This document shows positions 17,512 to 26,707 of a stretch of DNA of 64,000 bases, piece by piece. This DNA is from Saliterribacillus persicus (GTDB lineage: Bacteria > Bacillota > Bacilli > Bacillales > Amphibacillaceae): contig NZ_QPJJ01000002.1 in assembly GCF_003337485.1 (NCBI RefSeq), positions 248,001 to 312,000 of the forward strand. The letters are read 5' to 3'. Position 1 is the first letter of the stretch; every line of letters begins with the position of its first letter. The notes beneath the pieces were generated by a model. It did not search any database and had not been told where the DNA came from. It saw nothing but the letters and a program-made list of their open reading frames with translations. Made by a program: the position numbers and the translations under genes.

Positions 17512-18452
17512 TCGTTATATTATCTATCATTATACTTATTTTGCTTCTATTACTCTTTCAGCAATACCATTCCAAGAGGAGCTTAGATAAAAATCTACGC
17601 TACATATCCAACAAAATAAATCTTATTATCTCCAATGAATCGTCAGATCGTATTTTATTAATTACAGAGGAAAAACAAGTACGACAACTGTTAATTGAAA
17701 TCAATCAATTACTTGATTATCATCAAGAATATTTAGCTGACAATAACCGGATGCGTATGTCAATGAACCGCATGCTAACCAATATTTCACATGATCTAAA
17801 GACACCTTTAACCGTTGTTGTAGGCTATTTAGAAAACCTACAATACGATAACGATTATACCCCGGAAGAACGAACTGCTTTAATAGACAAGGTATCTGTA
17901 AAAGTGATCAATGTAGCAGGCTTAATTAATAAATTTTTTGATTTGGCTAAGCTAGAGTCAGGTGACTGGCAACTAGACTTTAGGCGAATTCACATCAATG
18001 AACTGTGTCGAAAAGTAGTAGTGGGATATTATGACACCTTAATCAACAAAGGCTTTGACGTTGCGATAGATATTCCCAAAGAACCTATCTATCTGTATGG
18101 CGATGAGGATGCCTTGAACCGTGTCTTACATAATTTATTATCTAATGCGATGCGCTATGGAAAAGATGGCAATTTTGTCGGCTTAACCGTATCACAAGAA
18201 AATGAGAACGTAACGATCGAAGTCACAGATAAAGGAAAAGGCATTCCCCATTCCGAACAGGATCGTATTTTTGAACGCCTCTATACAGTTAAAGATTCGA
18301 AGAGTGAGTTTGCAGAAGGAAGCGGCTTAGGTTTAACAATTAGCAAACGACTGATAGAACAGATGAATGGACAGATCGAATTTTCTAGCGCTCCATACAG
18401 TCTGACTACCTTTACCCTAACATTCAAACCTGCGAAAAATAAGACTTTTTAA
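17508..18452 (+). CDS. Sensor histidine kinase with one N-terminal membrane helix (YcbM-like)
   Basis: 314 residues, ATG overlapping the regulator stop. A single hydrophobic helix occupies residues 2-17 and there is no extracellular domain. HisKA has His95 in NISHDLKTP; HATPase has NLLSNAMRYG, DKGKGIP and GSGLGLTIS. Kinases of this compact intramembrane-sensing layout usually sense through, or together with, a neighbouring ABC transporter. The linked ATPase and permease are the likely partners. Confidence 0.92.
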   Translation: MIVILSIIILILLLLLFQQYHSKRSLDKNLRYISNKINLIISNESSDRILLITEEKQVRQLLIEINQLLDYHQEYLADNNRMRMSMNRMLTNISHDLKTPLTVVVGYLENLQYDNDYTPEERTALIDKVSVKVINVAGLINKFFDLAKLESGDWQLDFRRIHINELCRKVVVGYYDTLINKGFDVAIDIPKEPIYLYGDEDALNRVLHNLLSNAMRYGKDGNFVGLTVSQENENVTIEVTDKGKGIPHSEQDRIFERLYTVKDSKSEFAEGSGLGLTISKRLIEQMNGQIEFSSAPYSLTTFTLTFKPAKNKTF

Positions 18453-18537
18453 AACGTAAGATTTACTTAAGGAATTGGTAAGAGAAAAGACATTTTCCTT
18501 TGCTATAGTTAAGCTAGATCGAAAGGGAGGCAAGAAG

Positions 18538-19464
18538 ATGACCTATATTGTTCGAACACACAACTTAACAAAAGTATACAAAGGAACAGAAGTAGTCTCA
18601 GAGGTAAATTTAAATGTAAAAAAAGGTGAAATTTATGGATTCCTAGGTCCAAATGGTGCAGGAAAAACAACTGTCATGAAGATGATAACGAACCTTGTTA
18701 CACCAACTGGCGGAGAAATTGAAGTGTTAGGTGAAAAATTAAGCCCCTCTTCCTTTGAGGTATTAAAAAGAATGGGAAGCATCATTGAATATCCTATTTT
18801 TTACGAAAAGCTGTCAGCCAGAAAGAACCTCGAGCTCCATTGTGAATACATGGGTTTCTACAATAAAGGTGCTATTTCTGAAGCGTTAAAGCTAGTAAAC
18901 TTGGTGAACATTGAAAAGAAAGCCGTAAAGGAATTCTCTCTTGGAATGAAGCAAAGGTTAGCCATCGCAAGAGCCATTATCACAAAACCAGATCTACTAA
19001 TACTCGATGAACCTGTGAATGGACTAGACCCTGTTGGAATACGCGAATTACGTGATTTGTTTTTAAACCTTAGCAGAGAGTATGGAATGACTTTATTGAT
19101 TTCTAGTCATATTCTTGGTGAAATCGAGCAGATCGCAGATACCATAGGTGTAATACGAGAAGGTAAATTATTAGAAGAAGCTTCTATGGATATGATACGC
19201 AGTAAACATGTAGAGCATGTGGAACTACGTGTGAAAGAGCAAGCAAAAGCCGCATTTGTACTAGAAAATGAATTGAATATCGATAATTTCAGAATAAAAG
19301 AAAGCGATGATTTGATTCATATCTATGATAGTAACATTTCACAAAATGATATTATTCATGCGATGGTTACGCATCAGATTGAGATCGGATCGATTAATAA
19401 AAAAAGCAAAACGCTGGAAGATTACTTTTTACAGTTAATTGAAGGGGGCCATAAAGATGCGTAG
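18538..19464 (+). CDS. ABC transporter ATPase, multidrug/peptide-resistance type (YcbN-like)
   Basis: The long frame opens at TTG 18475, but SD AAAGGGAGG at 18522 points to ATG 18538, giving 308 residues. Walker A GPNGAGKTT (37-45), signature FSLGMKQRL, Walker B LLILDEPVNGLDP and the H-switch ISSHIL are intact. The C-terminal 80 residues form the accessory domain common in ABC-2 exporters. It works with the permease that overlaps its 3' end. It is probably regulated by the two-component pair just upstream and may export or sense an antimicrobial compound. Confidence 0.9.
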   Translation: MTYIVRTHNLTKVYKGTEVVSEVNLNVKKGEIYGFLGPNGAGKTTVMKMITNLVTPTGGEIEVLGEKLSPSSFEVLKRMGSIIEYPIFYEKLSARKNLELHCEYMGFYNKGAISEALKLVNLVNIEKKAVKEFSLGMKQRLAIARAIITKPDLLILDEPVNGLDPVGIRELRDLFLNLSREYGMTLLISSHILGEIEQIADTIGVIREGKLLEEASMDMIRSKHVEHVELRVKEQAKAAFVLENELNIDNFRIKESDDLIHIYDSNISQNDIIHAMVTHQIEIGSINKKSKTLEDYFLQLIEGGHKDA

Positions 19465-20146
19465 CCTGATCAAACTAGAAATGAAAAAGATGAATATTGG
19501 AAGTATTATTTTAACTTTTCTGTATATCAATGCAGGAATAATCGGTGTATTTTTATTGTTTGGAATAGACGAAGACGCAACAGCTGAAATATTAATCAAC
19601 TATGAAATTGTCTTTATGTTAATGGAAGTATTTATTGTAGCTGCTTTTGTTATCTATGCTGCGGTTCTTCTTTCGCATATGATTATAGAGGAATTTCGGG
19701 ATAAAACGATTTCTGTATTATTTATGTATCCGATAAATCGAAAAAAACTTCTGGTAGCAAAGGTGCTTATCGTAAGTTTATTAACCTTCTTCTTTGTCAT
19801 TCTCTCGAACATCTTTGTGTTTAGTAGCTTTGTCTATTTCAATACGATCTTTGACTATATCAACGAACCCATCACACAAGGCATGGTAACTGAAAGAGCC
19901 CTCCGCACACTTATTATTGCATTTAGCTCTGCGGGGATGGCTTTAATCCCATTACTTTTCGGGATGAGAAAATATTCTGTACAAGCAACGATTACCTCTT
20001 CTATCCTGATTATTGCGGTTATCTTTTCTTCCGTAAACAGCAGTACCAATCTTTATTCCTTTATGGCTACCCCGATTTCACTTGGAATCGTTGGATTTTT
20101 GATTGCCTATCTCGTTATTACGAAAGCAGTAAAAGCAGACTTTTAA
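19457..20146 (+). CDS. ABC-2 type permease (YcbO-like)
   Basis: SD GAAGGGGG at 19441-19448 favours ATG 19457 over the upstream frame start at 19439: 229 residues with six hydrophobic segments. The loop EEFRDKTISVLFMYPINRKK is typical of ABC-2 permeases that pair with NatA/BcrA-like ATPases. It overlaps the ATPase gene by eight bases and closes the operon, with a strong terminator directly after the stop. Confidence 0.88.
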   Translation: MRSLIKLEMKKMNIGSIILTFLYINAGIIGVFLLFGIDEDATAEILINYEIVFMLMEVFIVAAFVIYAAVLLSHMIIEEFRDKTISVLFMYPINRKKLLVAKVLIVSLLTFFFVILSNIFVFSSFVYFNTIFDYINEPITQGMVTERALRTLIIAFSSAGMALIPLLFGMRKYSVQATITSSILIIAVIFSSVNSSTNLYSFMATPISLGIVGFLIAYLVITKAVKADF

Positions 20147-20186
20147 AACCATGAGGGGGATGCAGCCATCTCCCTCATGGTTTTTC
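20145..20186 (+). terminator. Terminator of the two-component/ABC operon
   Basis: Stem AACCATGAGGG/CCCTCATGGTT with further inner pairing, followed by TTTTT. Confidence 0.88.
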
Positions 20187-20244
20187 ATATTGATTTGTTC
20201 TACACTTAAGCTTGCATTGTTTTTATTCGTTTTAAAAAGACCAC

Positions 20245-21225
20245 TTATTTCTTTGTTAATTCATCCATCACCCAATTGGTCCTTGCAGCACTGAGTCCTG
20301 TACTTGGACATGGCACATTGCTACCGGTTAACTCAGCTACCATTGTTTCAACAAGCGGTTGATGAACGTGTTGAGGTGGTTCATAGCTCCATTCCTTTTT
20401 ACCGCTTTCAGTAGTTAAAACTACTGGATCTTTCCCAAAAGTAGAAAAAGTGATTTTTCCTTTACTACCAACAATTTCATTTACATCTACATCTTCAAAG
20501 GCTGAAAAACACCAATTTCCTAAGCCATGCACACCAGACTCAAATTGGTAAGTTCCTGTAACGATATCTTCTGCACTATAAAGACCCGCTTGGTTTGCAG
20601 AAAAGCCCTGTAGCTGTTTAATCGGCCCAAGCAAATAGTCTAGAATATCGAGAGTATGACTTGCTAAATCAAAAAACAATCCCCCACCAGACAATTCTGG
20701 TTGAAGCCGCCAAGGAAGGATTTGATTTTCAGTAAGTTCCTCTGCAGCCTTTTGATATTGCATGATGGATACAAAACGAATATCACCGATTACTTTTTCA
20801 TCCAATAATTCTTTAATCTTTACAAATCGAGGCTGGGCTCTCCTGTAGTAAGCTACATATAATGGTACATTCGCTTCCTTACATGCAGCGATCATTTCTG
20901 TACATTCCGCTTCATTGATCGCCATTGGTTTCTCGACATAGACAGGTTTTCCTGCTTGTGCTACTTTCAGTGTATATTCTTTATGTAAACCTGGAGGTGT
21001 TGCTATATAGACTGCATCGATATCGGGATCGTTAATCAGTGCCTCCGCATCATCATACCATTTCGGAACATTATGCCTCTCTGCATAGTCCTTCGCTAAT
21101 TCCCCGGTTCTGCGCATCACTGCGACTAACTCTGAATTTTTCGTTTTTTGAAATGCAGGGCCACTTTTAACCTCCGTCACGTCACCACATCCAATAATAC
21201 CCCAACGAACCTTTTCAAATTTCAT
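20245..21225 (-). CDS. Gfo/Idh/MocA-family NAD(P)-dependent oxidoreductase
   Basis: 326 residues, SD GAGGAGG before ATG 21225. The N-terminal Rossmann fold GIIGCGDVTEVKSGPAF, the EKP motif in VYVEKPMAI near 95-100, and a C-terminal beta-sheet domain fit the family. The EKP lysine is the usual catalytic residue. Members oxidise or reduce sugars, inositols and similar polyols. The substrate is not evident, and the gene stands alone, some 3 kb from the glycoside locus. Confidence 0.9.
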   Translation of the reverse strand: MKFEKVRWGIIGCGDVTEVKSGPAFQKTKNSELVAVMRRTGELAKDYAERHNVPKWYDDAEALINDPDIDAVYIATPPGLHKEYTLKVAQAGKPVYVEKPMAINEAECTEMIAACKEANVPLYVAYYRRAQPRFVKIKELLDEKVIGDIRFVSIMQYQKAAEELTENQILPWRLQPELSGGGLFFDLASHTLDILDYLLGPIKQLQGFSANQAGLYSAEDIVTGTYQFESGVHGLGNWCFSAFEDVDVNEIVGSKGKITFSTFGKDPVVLTTESGKKEWSYEPPQHVHQPLVETMVAELTGSNVPCPSTGLSAARTNWVMDELTKK

Positions 21226-21419
21226 GCAAACCCTCCTCTTTTTTTGAGTTGCTGCTTCGTTTAATCATTATTTCTATTTTAGCATGAACCGTAGGACTAA
21301 GACTTGGCTCGAATCCTATCCTCAATAAAGATTATAATCTTCGTATCGAAGATTCTTAAATTAGAATTTGTAACTAGTAATCGTTGAAATGTTATTTTGA
21401 ATAAAGAAATTTCACTAGA

Positions 21420-21869
21420 CTATACTCCAAATTGTTTTAAATGGTGATCCAGATGCTTATATATTCCTTTTCCCCATTGTTCAGCAGTAAGTTTTCCGAA
21501 AAAGGGATGAATCAAATTTTCACAAAGTTCTGATCCATTCTTTTGAAAATCTATTAATTTATGTTGCAATTTTTCCTTTTCTGTTTCAAAAATTTTTTTA
21601 TCTGTAATTAAAATTTCTGGAATAGTAGACATATTCTGTGGTAACGGTTTGTCATTATAAAAAACGGGTTTTGCAAATCTCCCAACTATTAAGCCCAAAT
21701 AACTTCTTTTAGCTATTGAAGTTCCCATAGCAATATCTTGAAAGGATGAACAATGAGCTAACATTTGGGCAACGTCCATTTTCCCCCATTTGGGTTGTGA
21801 ACTCACACTTAATTTATTCAAACGATTCAATATTTCATTTGTATCCTTCTCTTCAAATATATTATTCAT
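21420..21869 (-). CDS. DUF1569 / DinB-like family protein
   Basis: A longer frame starts at 21896, but AGAAGGAG precedes ATG 21869, giving 149 residues. The pattern WGKMDVAQMLAHCSSFQDIAMG and a C-terminal HPFFGKLTAEQWGKGIYKHLDHHLKQFG fit the DUF1569 group of DinB-like four-helix proteins, where the spaced histidines may bind a metal. The biological role is unknown. A small hairpin at about 21336-21354 downstream may act as its terminator. Confidence 0.7.
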   Translation of the reverse strand: MNNIFEEKDTNEILNRLNKLSVSSQPKWGKMDVAQMLAHCSSFQDIAMGTSIAKRSYLGLIVGRFAKPVFYNDKPLPQNMSTIPEILITDKKIFETEKEKLQHKLIDFQKNGSELCENLIHPFFGKLTAEQWGKGIYKHLDHHLKQFGV

Positions 21870-22196
21870 TAGAATAACTCCTTCTATAAAATTCAATTTA
21901 TTTTTGAATTACAAAATAGAGACATCACAACATTACTTGCCCACTCTTAAATACTCACTTTTTAAGTTTACCAAATATTTTTGGTGAGACTATCGAAATA
22001 GTAATAAAAACACAAATTTTTTACGAAATAAGAATTAATTTATTAAAAAGTATTTTAAATTCTTATTACATTTAGTATAAATAATACCCCCGAAAATTAG
22101 TTTTTCTCTCTAATTTCTGGGGGCAATACCTTTTAATGTACGTCTTTTTATGGTTATATCTATTACATACCTGCTACAAACTATACAATCTAGTAG
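21870..22196. other. Intergenic region between DUF1569 gene and chemoreceptor
   Basis: Very AT-rich. It contains the terminator hairpin of the chemoreceptor gene at 22087-22123 and otherwise no recognisable element. Confidence 0.5.
22087..22123 (-). terminator. Hairpin terminator of the chemoreceptor gene
   Basis: Arms CCCCCGAAAATTAG and CTAATTTCTGGGGG form a long stem downstream of the minus-strand stop. The T-tract is weak, being only a T-rich stretch after the stem. Confidence 0.6.
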
Positions 22197-23882
22197 CTAT
22201 TTATATATTTTAAATGTGCTAATCTGGTTCCTTAACTCCTCGGCCATTTTTGCTAAGTTGGAAGCAGACATATTAACCTCTTCCATTGTAGCTAATTGTT
22301 CCTCAGAGGACGCTGCTATATCTGCTGTGTTTGAAATAGAAGATTTTGCAATAGAGGACACTTCTTTAATAGATGAATTAACATCATTCATGCTTACAGA
22401 CATTTTTTTAGATAGAGAAGATAAAATTGAAATTTCTTCACTAACATTATCCACAGCACCTAAAATGTTTCCGAAACTCTTCCCTGTATCCTCTACTAAA
22501 ATCCTTCCTTCTGTAACCTGTTCTGAGCTATTTTTCGTCATTTCTACCACTCTAAATATGTCATTTTGTGTAAGCTCTACTAGGTTTGAAATTTGACTTG
22601 CGGAATTTCTCGATTGTTCCGCTAATTTTCTTACTTCATCTGCCACAACCGCAAAGCCTTTACCATGTTCACCAGCTCTTGCCGATTCAATAGCAGCATT
22701 CAACGCTAAAAGATTTGTTTGTTCTGCTATTTCTGTAATTGCTCCGATTATATTCCCAATCTTTTTTGAATTATTGTCTAATTCATTGATTAGTTCATTT
22801 GTGTCTTTCGTGGATTGACTAATGGAATACATTTGTGAGATAACCTTTTTTAACATTTCATTCCCAGTATTAGCTTGAATTGCCGTAGCAGACGTAGACT
22901 CAGTTAAAGTGGAAGCTGTATCAGTAATTTGTTTTATTCCTTTATCTAGGTCACTTATTGCATTTGCACTGTCCTGAGTTGCTCTTCCTTGTGATTCAGA
23001 GCCACTGGCCACTTCTTGTATTGCTGTAGTAACCTGATTGGTAGAAGAAGTAGTTTGCTCCGCACTTGCCGTTAATTCTTCTGCTGAAGCAGCAACTTGT
23101 TCTGAAGTATCTCGAACATTTGCTATTAAGTCTCTAAGGTTCAATACCATTAGATTAAAAGATGAGGCTAATTGCCCGATTTCATCTCTATTTTTCACTT
23201 TAATTTCATCTATTAATAGATTTCCTTGACTAACCTCATCCGCAGCTATAGCTAACTGCTTCAATGGTTTGGAAATAATTCTACTAATATACAACGCTAT
23301 AGCTAATCCTAATATTATAGCCACAATACTTATAGAAGATATAACCTTGTTACTAAATTGGGACATGTACAATACTCCACCATTAGTTTCTTCAATTTGT
23401 GTATGATAACCCATTCGTAATTCGTCCGATGCTTCTGCTACACTAGAAATAATAGTGTTACTTTCATTTATTAATTCCGTGTAGGATTCATTACTAGTTG
23501 AATCCTTAATCATTATCATCTCATTCATTAAACCATGTAATCGCCCTTCTAAGTTAATAACTTCCTCTATTTCACTCTCATTCTTACTATCCGTAGACAA
23601 TAGTCTCTCTGCATGATTAGTAAATAACTCATTTGATTTTTCAAATTGATCTATAAAGCTATTGTCTGAACTAACCAAATATTGAGTAACTGCCTTATAC
23701 TCATTTAATATTTCTTTTTCCATTTCATTAAATAACTCAACTTCAACATTAGCATCCTCATTAGAAGATAAAAATTCTTCAATATGAGAGAATGAGGAAA
23801 AAGTAAGAGAGGCGATTATTATTAATAAAATTAAAATAGATATAAATCCAAGCAGTAATTTTTTTGTTATATTCATTTTCAT
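22197..23882 (-). CDS. Methyl-accepting chemotaxis protein
   Basis: SD AAGGAG eight bases before ATG 23882 favours that start over the frame start at 23957: 561 residues. TM1 lies near 10-30, an extracellular four-helix ligand domain spans about 30-185, and TM2 ([13 protein letters not shown]) lies near 190-210. A HAMP domain follows, then a signalling domain with the conserved hairpin tip [20 protein letters not shown]. It would pass ligand signals to CheA/CheW. The ligand is unknown. It is a single gene with no chemotaxis neighbours. Confidence 0.95.
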   Translation of the reverse strand: MKMNITKKLLLGFISILILLIIIASLTFSSFSHIEEFLSSNEDANVEVELFNEMEKEILNEYKAVTQYLVSSDNSFIDQFEKSNELFTNHAERLLSTDSKNESEIEEVINLEGRLHGLMNEMIMIKDSTSNESYTELINESNTIISSVAEASDELRMGYHTQIEETNGGVLYMSQFSNKVISSISIVAIILGLAIALYISRIISKPLKQLAIAADEVSQGNLLIDEIKVKNRDEIGQLASSFNLMVLNLRDLIANVRDTSEQVAASAEELTASAEQTTSSTNQVTTAIQEVASGSESQGRATQDSANAISDLDKGIKQITDTASTLTESTSATAIQANTGNEMLKKVISQMYSISQSTKDTNELINELDNNSKKIGNIIGAITEIAEQTNLLALNAAIESARAGEHGKGFAVVADEVRKLAEQSRNSASQISNLVELTQNDIFRVVEMTKNSSEQVTEGRILVEDTGKSFGNILGAVDNVSEEISILSSLSKKMSVSMNDVNSSIKEVSSIAKSSISNTADIAASSEEQLATMEEVNMSASNLAKMAEELRNQISTFKIYK

Positions 23883-24423
23883 ATTACCTTCTCCTTTTCG
23901 TATAATATAGCTATGTTTACTATAAATTTTATGAAGAGCAATGATTATTTCCTTCACTTTAGGTTTAACTTACACCATAATGTGTTCTCCTTTCTTTGTA
24001 ACAGAAAACATCATCGTTATAATTAACGAAATATTCATATGGAATTTCCTGAAATATAGAGACCGCTTCGCATAAAACCCATTTTCCATAGCTATAATAA
24101 ATTTTTGAACTATTACAAGTACTATTTTAGCGCTGTAAAATAGTATCTTATAGTATTTTAGTGCCATTTTTTGTATAAAAATAATAAATTTGTACCATTA
24201 TTAACTCGTAGTTAATGTTACTTTGTTTATAAGCTATTAAAATAGCCTAGAGTAAATACTACTTAGTTAAAGACTCGGTAGATGATTTGGTAATTATCAG
24301 TAGCTTTCAAACGCTACTGCTCCATCTACGAGTGAAATATTCCCCCAAAGCAATGACCTAGCTAAGAAAGCCAAAAAAAAAAGACTCAACTGAGTTGAGC
24401 CATTTAAAATATTTATATTAATA
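23883..24423. other. Intergenic region upstream of the chemoreceptor
   Basis: AT-rich, 540 bases. A 65-codon frame at 23970-24167 lacks a ribosome binding site and any recognisable pattern. The only clear element is the terminator at 24373-24401 belonging to the symporter gene. Confidence 0.5.
24373..24401 (-). terminator. Terminator of the first GPH symporter gene
   Basis: Read on the minus strand, the stem GGCTCAACT/AGTTGAGTC has a one-base loop and is followed by ten T. Confidence 0.85.
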
Positions 24424-25947
24424 CTAATTTGTCACAGCACTTTTATCCTTCTCTGTTATTTCATTTCTACGCGCTTCTATTTCTTGTTCAATTTCAGCCA
24501 TACGCTCTTTATCTAATTTATAGAATTTCATTGCAATCAAAGATGCGGTCCATGCAAGCATCATAATCCCGATTGATAAGAACATTGTCGTCCAAAATAT
24601 TTTGTCGGAATATGGAGTATCCACATCTGGAAAAACTGATTTGAAACCGATAAACGCAAGCACCAAGCCTACGAATGTTTGCTGTAGTGATGAAACTGAT
24701 TTATCAATAAATGAATAAACAGCAGATATAACGCCTGGTGCATAACGTTCTGTTTTATACGTATTGTAATCAATAACATCCATTAACATCGGCATGCTAA
24801 GACCAGATGCAACGTAACGAACTGCTCCTCCCACTAAAAATAACAATAAAAATGCAATTGTCATAAAGCCAAAGTTATCCATACGAATCTGTGTTGGATC
24901 GCCTAACCATAAAAGTAAGAATAAAAGTCCGTATGTGATCAAGCATGACCAAGTTGCACCAACATAACCTTTCTTTGATCCAAATTTCATAGCATATCGC
25001 ATACCGAAAATAAGTACTAGAATATTTGGTATCATCGCAATAGCTTGTGTGGTCCCCATCAACGCATAATTTCCAATGACAATCCCAAAAAACATTACAT
25101 TAACTATTTGATTACCATGAATTTGCAAACTTAATTTATCAGTGGTTGCTGCTACTATATACATTTGCAATGGTCGATTTCCTTTTAGGATTGGCCATAA
25201 ATCTTTTAACTTAAGAGGTACTGTATTTTTCCCAGCACCAAAATTTTCAATTCGGTCCTTTGAAGCAATTGCTAAAATACCAAGTCCATATGCAACCCCC
25301 GCAAGCACTACAGTAAAAATGGTCATCTCATGAAATAGTCCAATTTCACTGTAACCACCGTATTTTCCAGTTAGATACATGGATAGATATATGGTGGCAA
25401 TCGTGTAAAATAACATCGTGTATATCATTGTAAGGATACCAAAAACCGGACGTTGTTCAGGATCATTTGTAATAATATTGTTTCCAATCTGAAGTCCAAC
25501 TTGAGAACACGTATATCCAAAAATAAAAATAGCATATAATAAGATAAAATAAATGATTCCAAAGCTTTCTGGAATTAGATGGTTTGTGAAGAACAAAAGT
25601 AACGTAGATGAACTCATGAGTATATATGCAATAAGTATAGTTGGTCTAACTTTCCCATACTTTCCTTTTGTTTTATCAATAATAAGCCCAATGAGTGGAT
25701 CTGTAATACCGTCAAGAACTCTTGAACCAGTAATGATAAAGGAAGCAATAACGGTCCCAAGTCCGACAATACCTGTGGCATAATAGGCAACGATCCCCAT
25801 TAGAAACATAAATGCATTATGGCCAAATCCTCCAATCGGATAAAGAGACATTTGCCATGTTTTCGCTCTCCGATATTTCCTTTCTCTTTCCGCTTTCCTT
25901 GCAACCTTTTGTTCCTTTGTTAACTTTCTCTTCTCTCTCTTATCCAC
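24424..25947 (-). CDS. GPH-family (MelB-like) sugar:cation symporter 1
   Basis: 507 residues, GTG start with SD GAGGAGG seven bases upstream. Twelve hydrophobic segments. The motif GSRVLDGITDPLIGLIIDKTKGKYGK with its cation-site aspartates is diagnostic of the glycoside-pentoside-hexuronide family. An unusual 33-residue lysine/arginine-rich N-terminal extension precedes the first helix. It lies downstream of the GH2 gene, beyond a terminator and a cre-like site, so it is probably a separate transcript in the same locus. It imports a glycoside or uronide with Na+ or H+. Confidence 0.9.
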   Translation of the reverse strand: MDKREKRKLTKEQKVARKAERERKYRRAKTWQMSLYPIGGFGHNAFMFLMGIVAYYATGIVGLGTVIASFIITGSRVLDGITDPLIGLIIDKTKGKYGKVRPTILIAYILMSSSTLLLFFTNHLIPESFGIIYFILLYAIFIFGYTCSQVGLQIGNNIITNDPEQRPVFGILTMIYTMLFYTIATIYLSMYLTGKYGGYSEIGLFHEMTIFTVVLAGVAYGLGILAIASKDRIENFGAGKNTVPLKLKDLWPILKGNRPLQMYIVAATTDKLSLQIHGNQIVNVMFFGIVIGNYALMGTTQAIAMIPNILVLIFGMRYAMKFGSKKGYVGATWSCLITYGLLFLLLWLGDPTQIRMDNFGFMTIAFLLLFLVGGAVRYVASGLSMPMLMDVIDYNTYKTERYAPGVISAVYSFIDKSVSSLQQTFVGLVLAFIGFKSVFPDVDTPYSDKIFWTTMFLSIGIMMLAWTASLIAMKFYKLDKERMAEIEQEIEARRNEITEKDKSAVTN

Positions 25948-26421
25948 TAAAATTCCTCCTCACTAACTAACTTTTATTTTATGTTTGAATTCTTAAGGCT
26001 GCTGATAGAGTTACTGAAGTATCGCAAATATTGACTTATCATTTTTATAATTCACAATTGTAAACGGTGTCAAAATTTTATGACATATAATAAATTCAAG
26101 TTGTTAGTTCTACTTCTTCATATATGCTAATTCAATTTTGGTTATTTACTGTCATGACAAACTAAGAAGCTCTCTCTAATAAAAAACTCTTCAAAGGAAT
26201 GTCAGTTCAGTTGATTTTAAAGCTTAAATTTGTAACCAATTCACCACAGTTAAATTGTTTGTACTACTATTATTTGGCAATTTACTTTAACATCAGCATT
26301 TTCACTAATCCCATTTCATTCAATTAACCTTTTAATCCTTAGTTTTGCTACCCGTTTATACACCTCTTCTTATCTTACTTTTTATCAACCTGCCTCCTCT
26401 TTTGACTATTACACTCAATAC

Positions 26422-26435
26422 ATTAAGCGCTTACA
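26422..26435. promoter_or_regulatory. cre-like catabolite repression site
   Basis: ATTAAGCGCTTACA contains the 10-bp palindrome TAAGCGCTTA, close to the CcpA consensus TGWAARCGYTWNCW. It lies 475 bases upstream of the first symporter. Confidence 0.5.
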
Positions 26436-26668
26436 TATAAGATAATGTATTTTATCGTCTTAGTATTGTGTTATAGTCACCTTTTTAGTCATTTAGGTAT
26501 GTCTGCATGGATATTTAAAAATAATATAAATCTTCATACTTTTAATTACGTATTACTAAGTGAAATTCACTTCTTATAATCTACTGTTGATAACTATCTT
26601 TGTAGTAATCATTACATTGAGAATATTTTTTATTGTCCCTTTTTCAAAGATTATTACTTTATATCAAA

Positions 26669-26699
26669 GGGTGCCTCTTTTCACTTAAGAGACACCCCC
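26669..26699 (-). terminator. Terminator of the GH2 gene
   Basis: Read on the minus strand, GGGTGTCTCTT pairs with AAGAGGCACCC (one mismatch), followed by TTTGAT. It lies just after the GH2 stop. Confidence 0.75.
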
Positions 26700-26707
26700 A
26701 TATCACT

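Larger units (their letters stand above)
25948..26707. other. Intergenic region between symporter and GH2 gene
   Basis: AT-rich, 760 bases. It contains the cre-like site at 26422-26435 and the GH2 terminator at 26669-26699. No open frame with a credible ribosome binding site and no repeats were found. Confidence 0.5.

Noticed and set aside
23970-24167. 65-codon minus-strand frame upstream of the chemoreceptor
   Set aside because: No Shine-Dalgarno sequence, no recognisable pattern, and composition like the surrounding AT-rich spacer.
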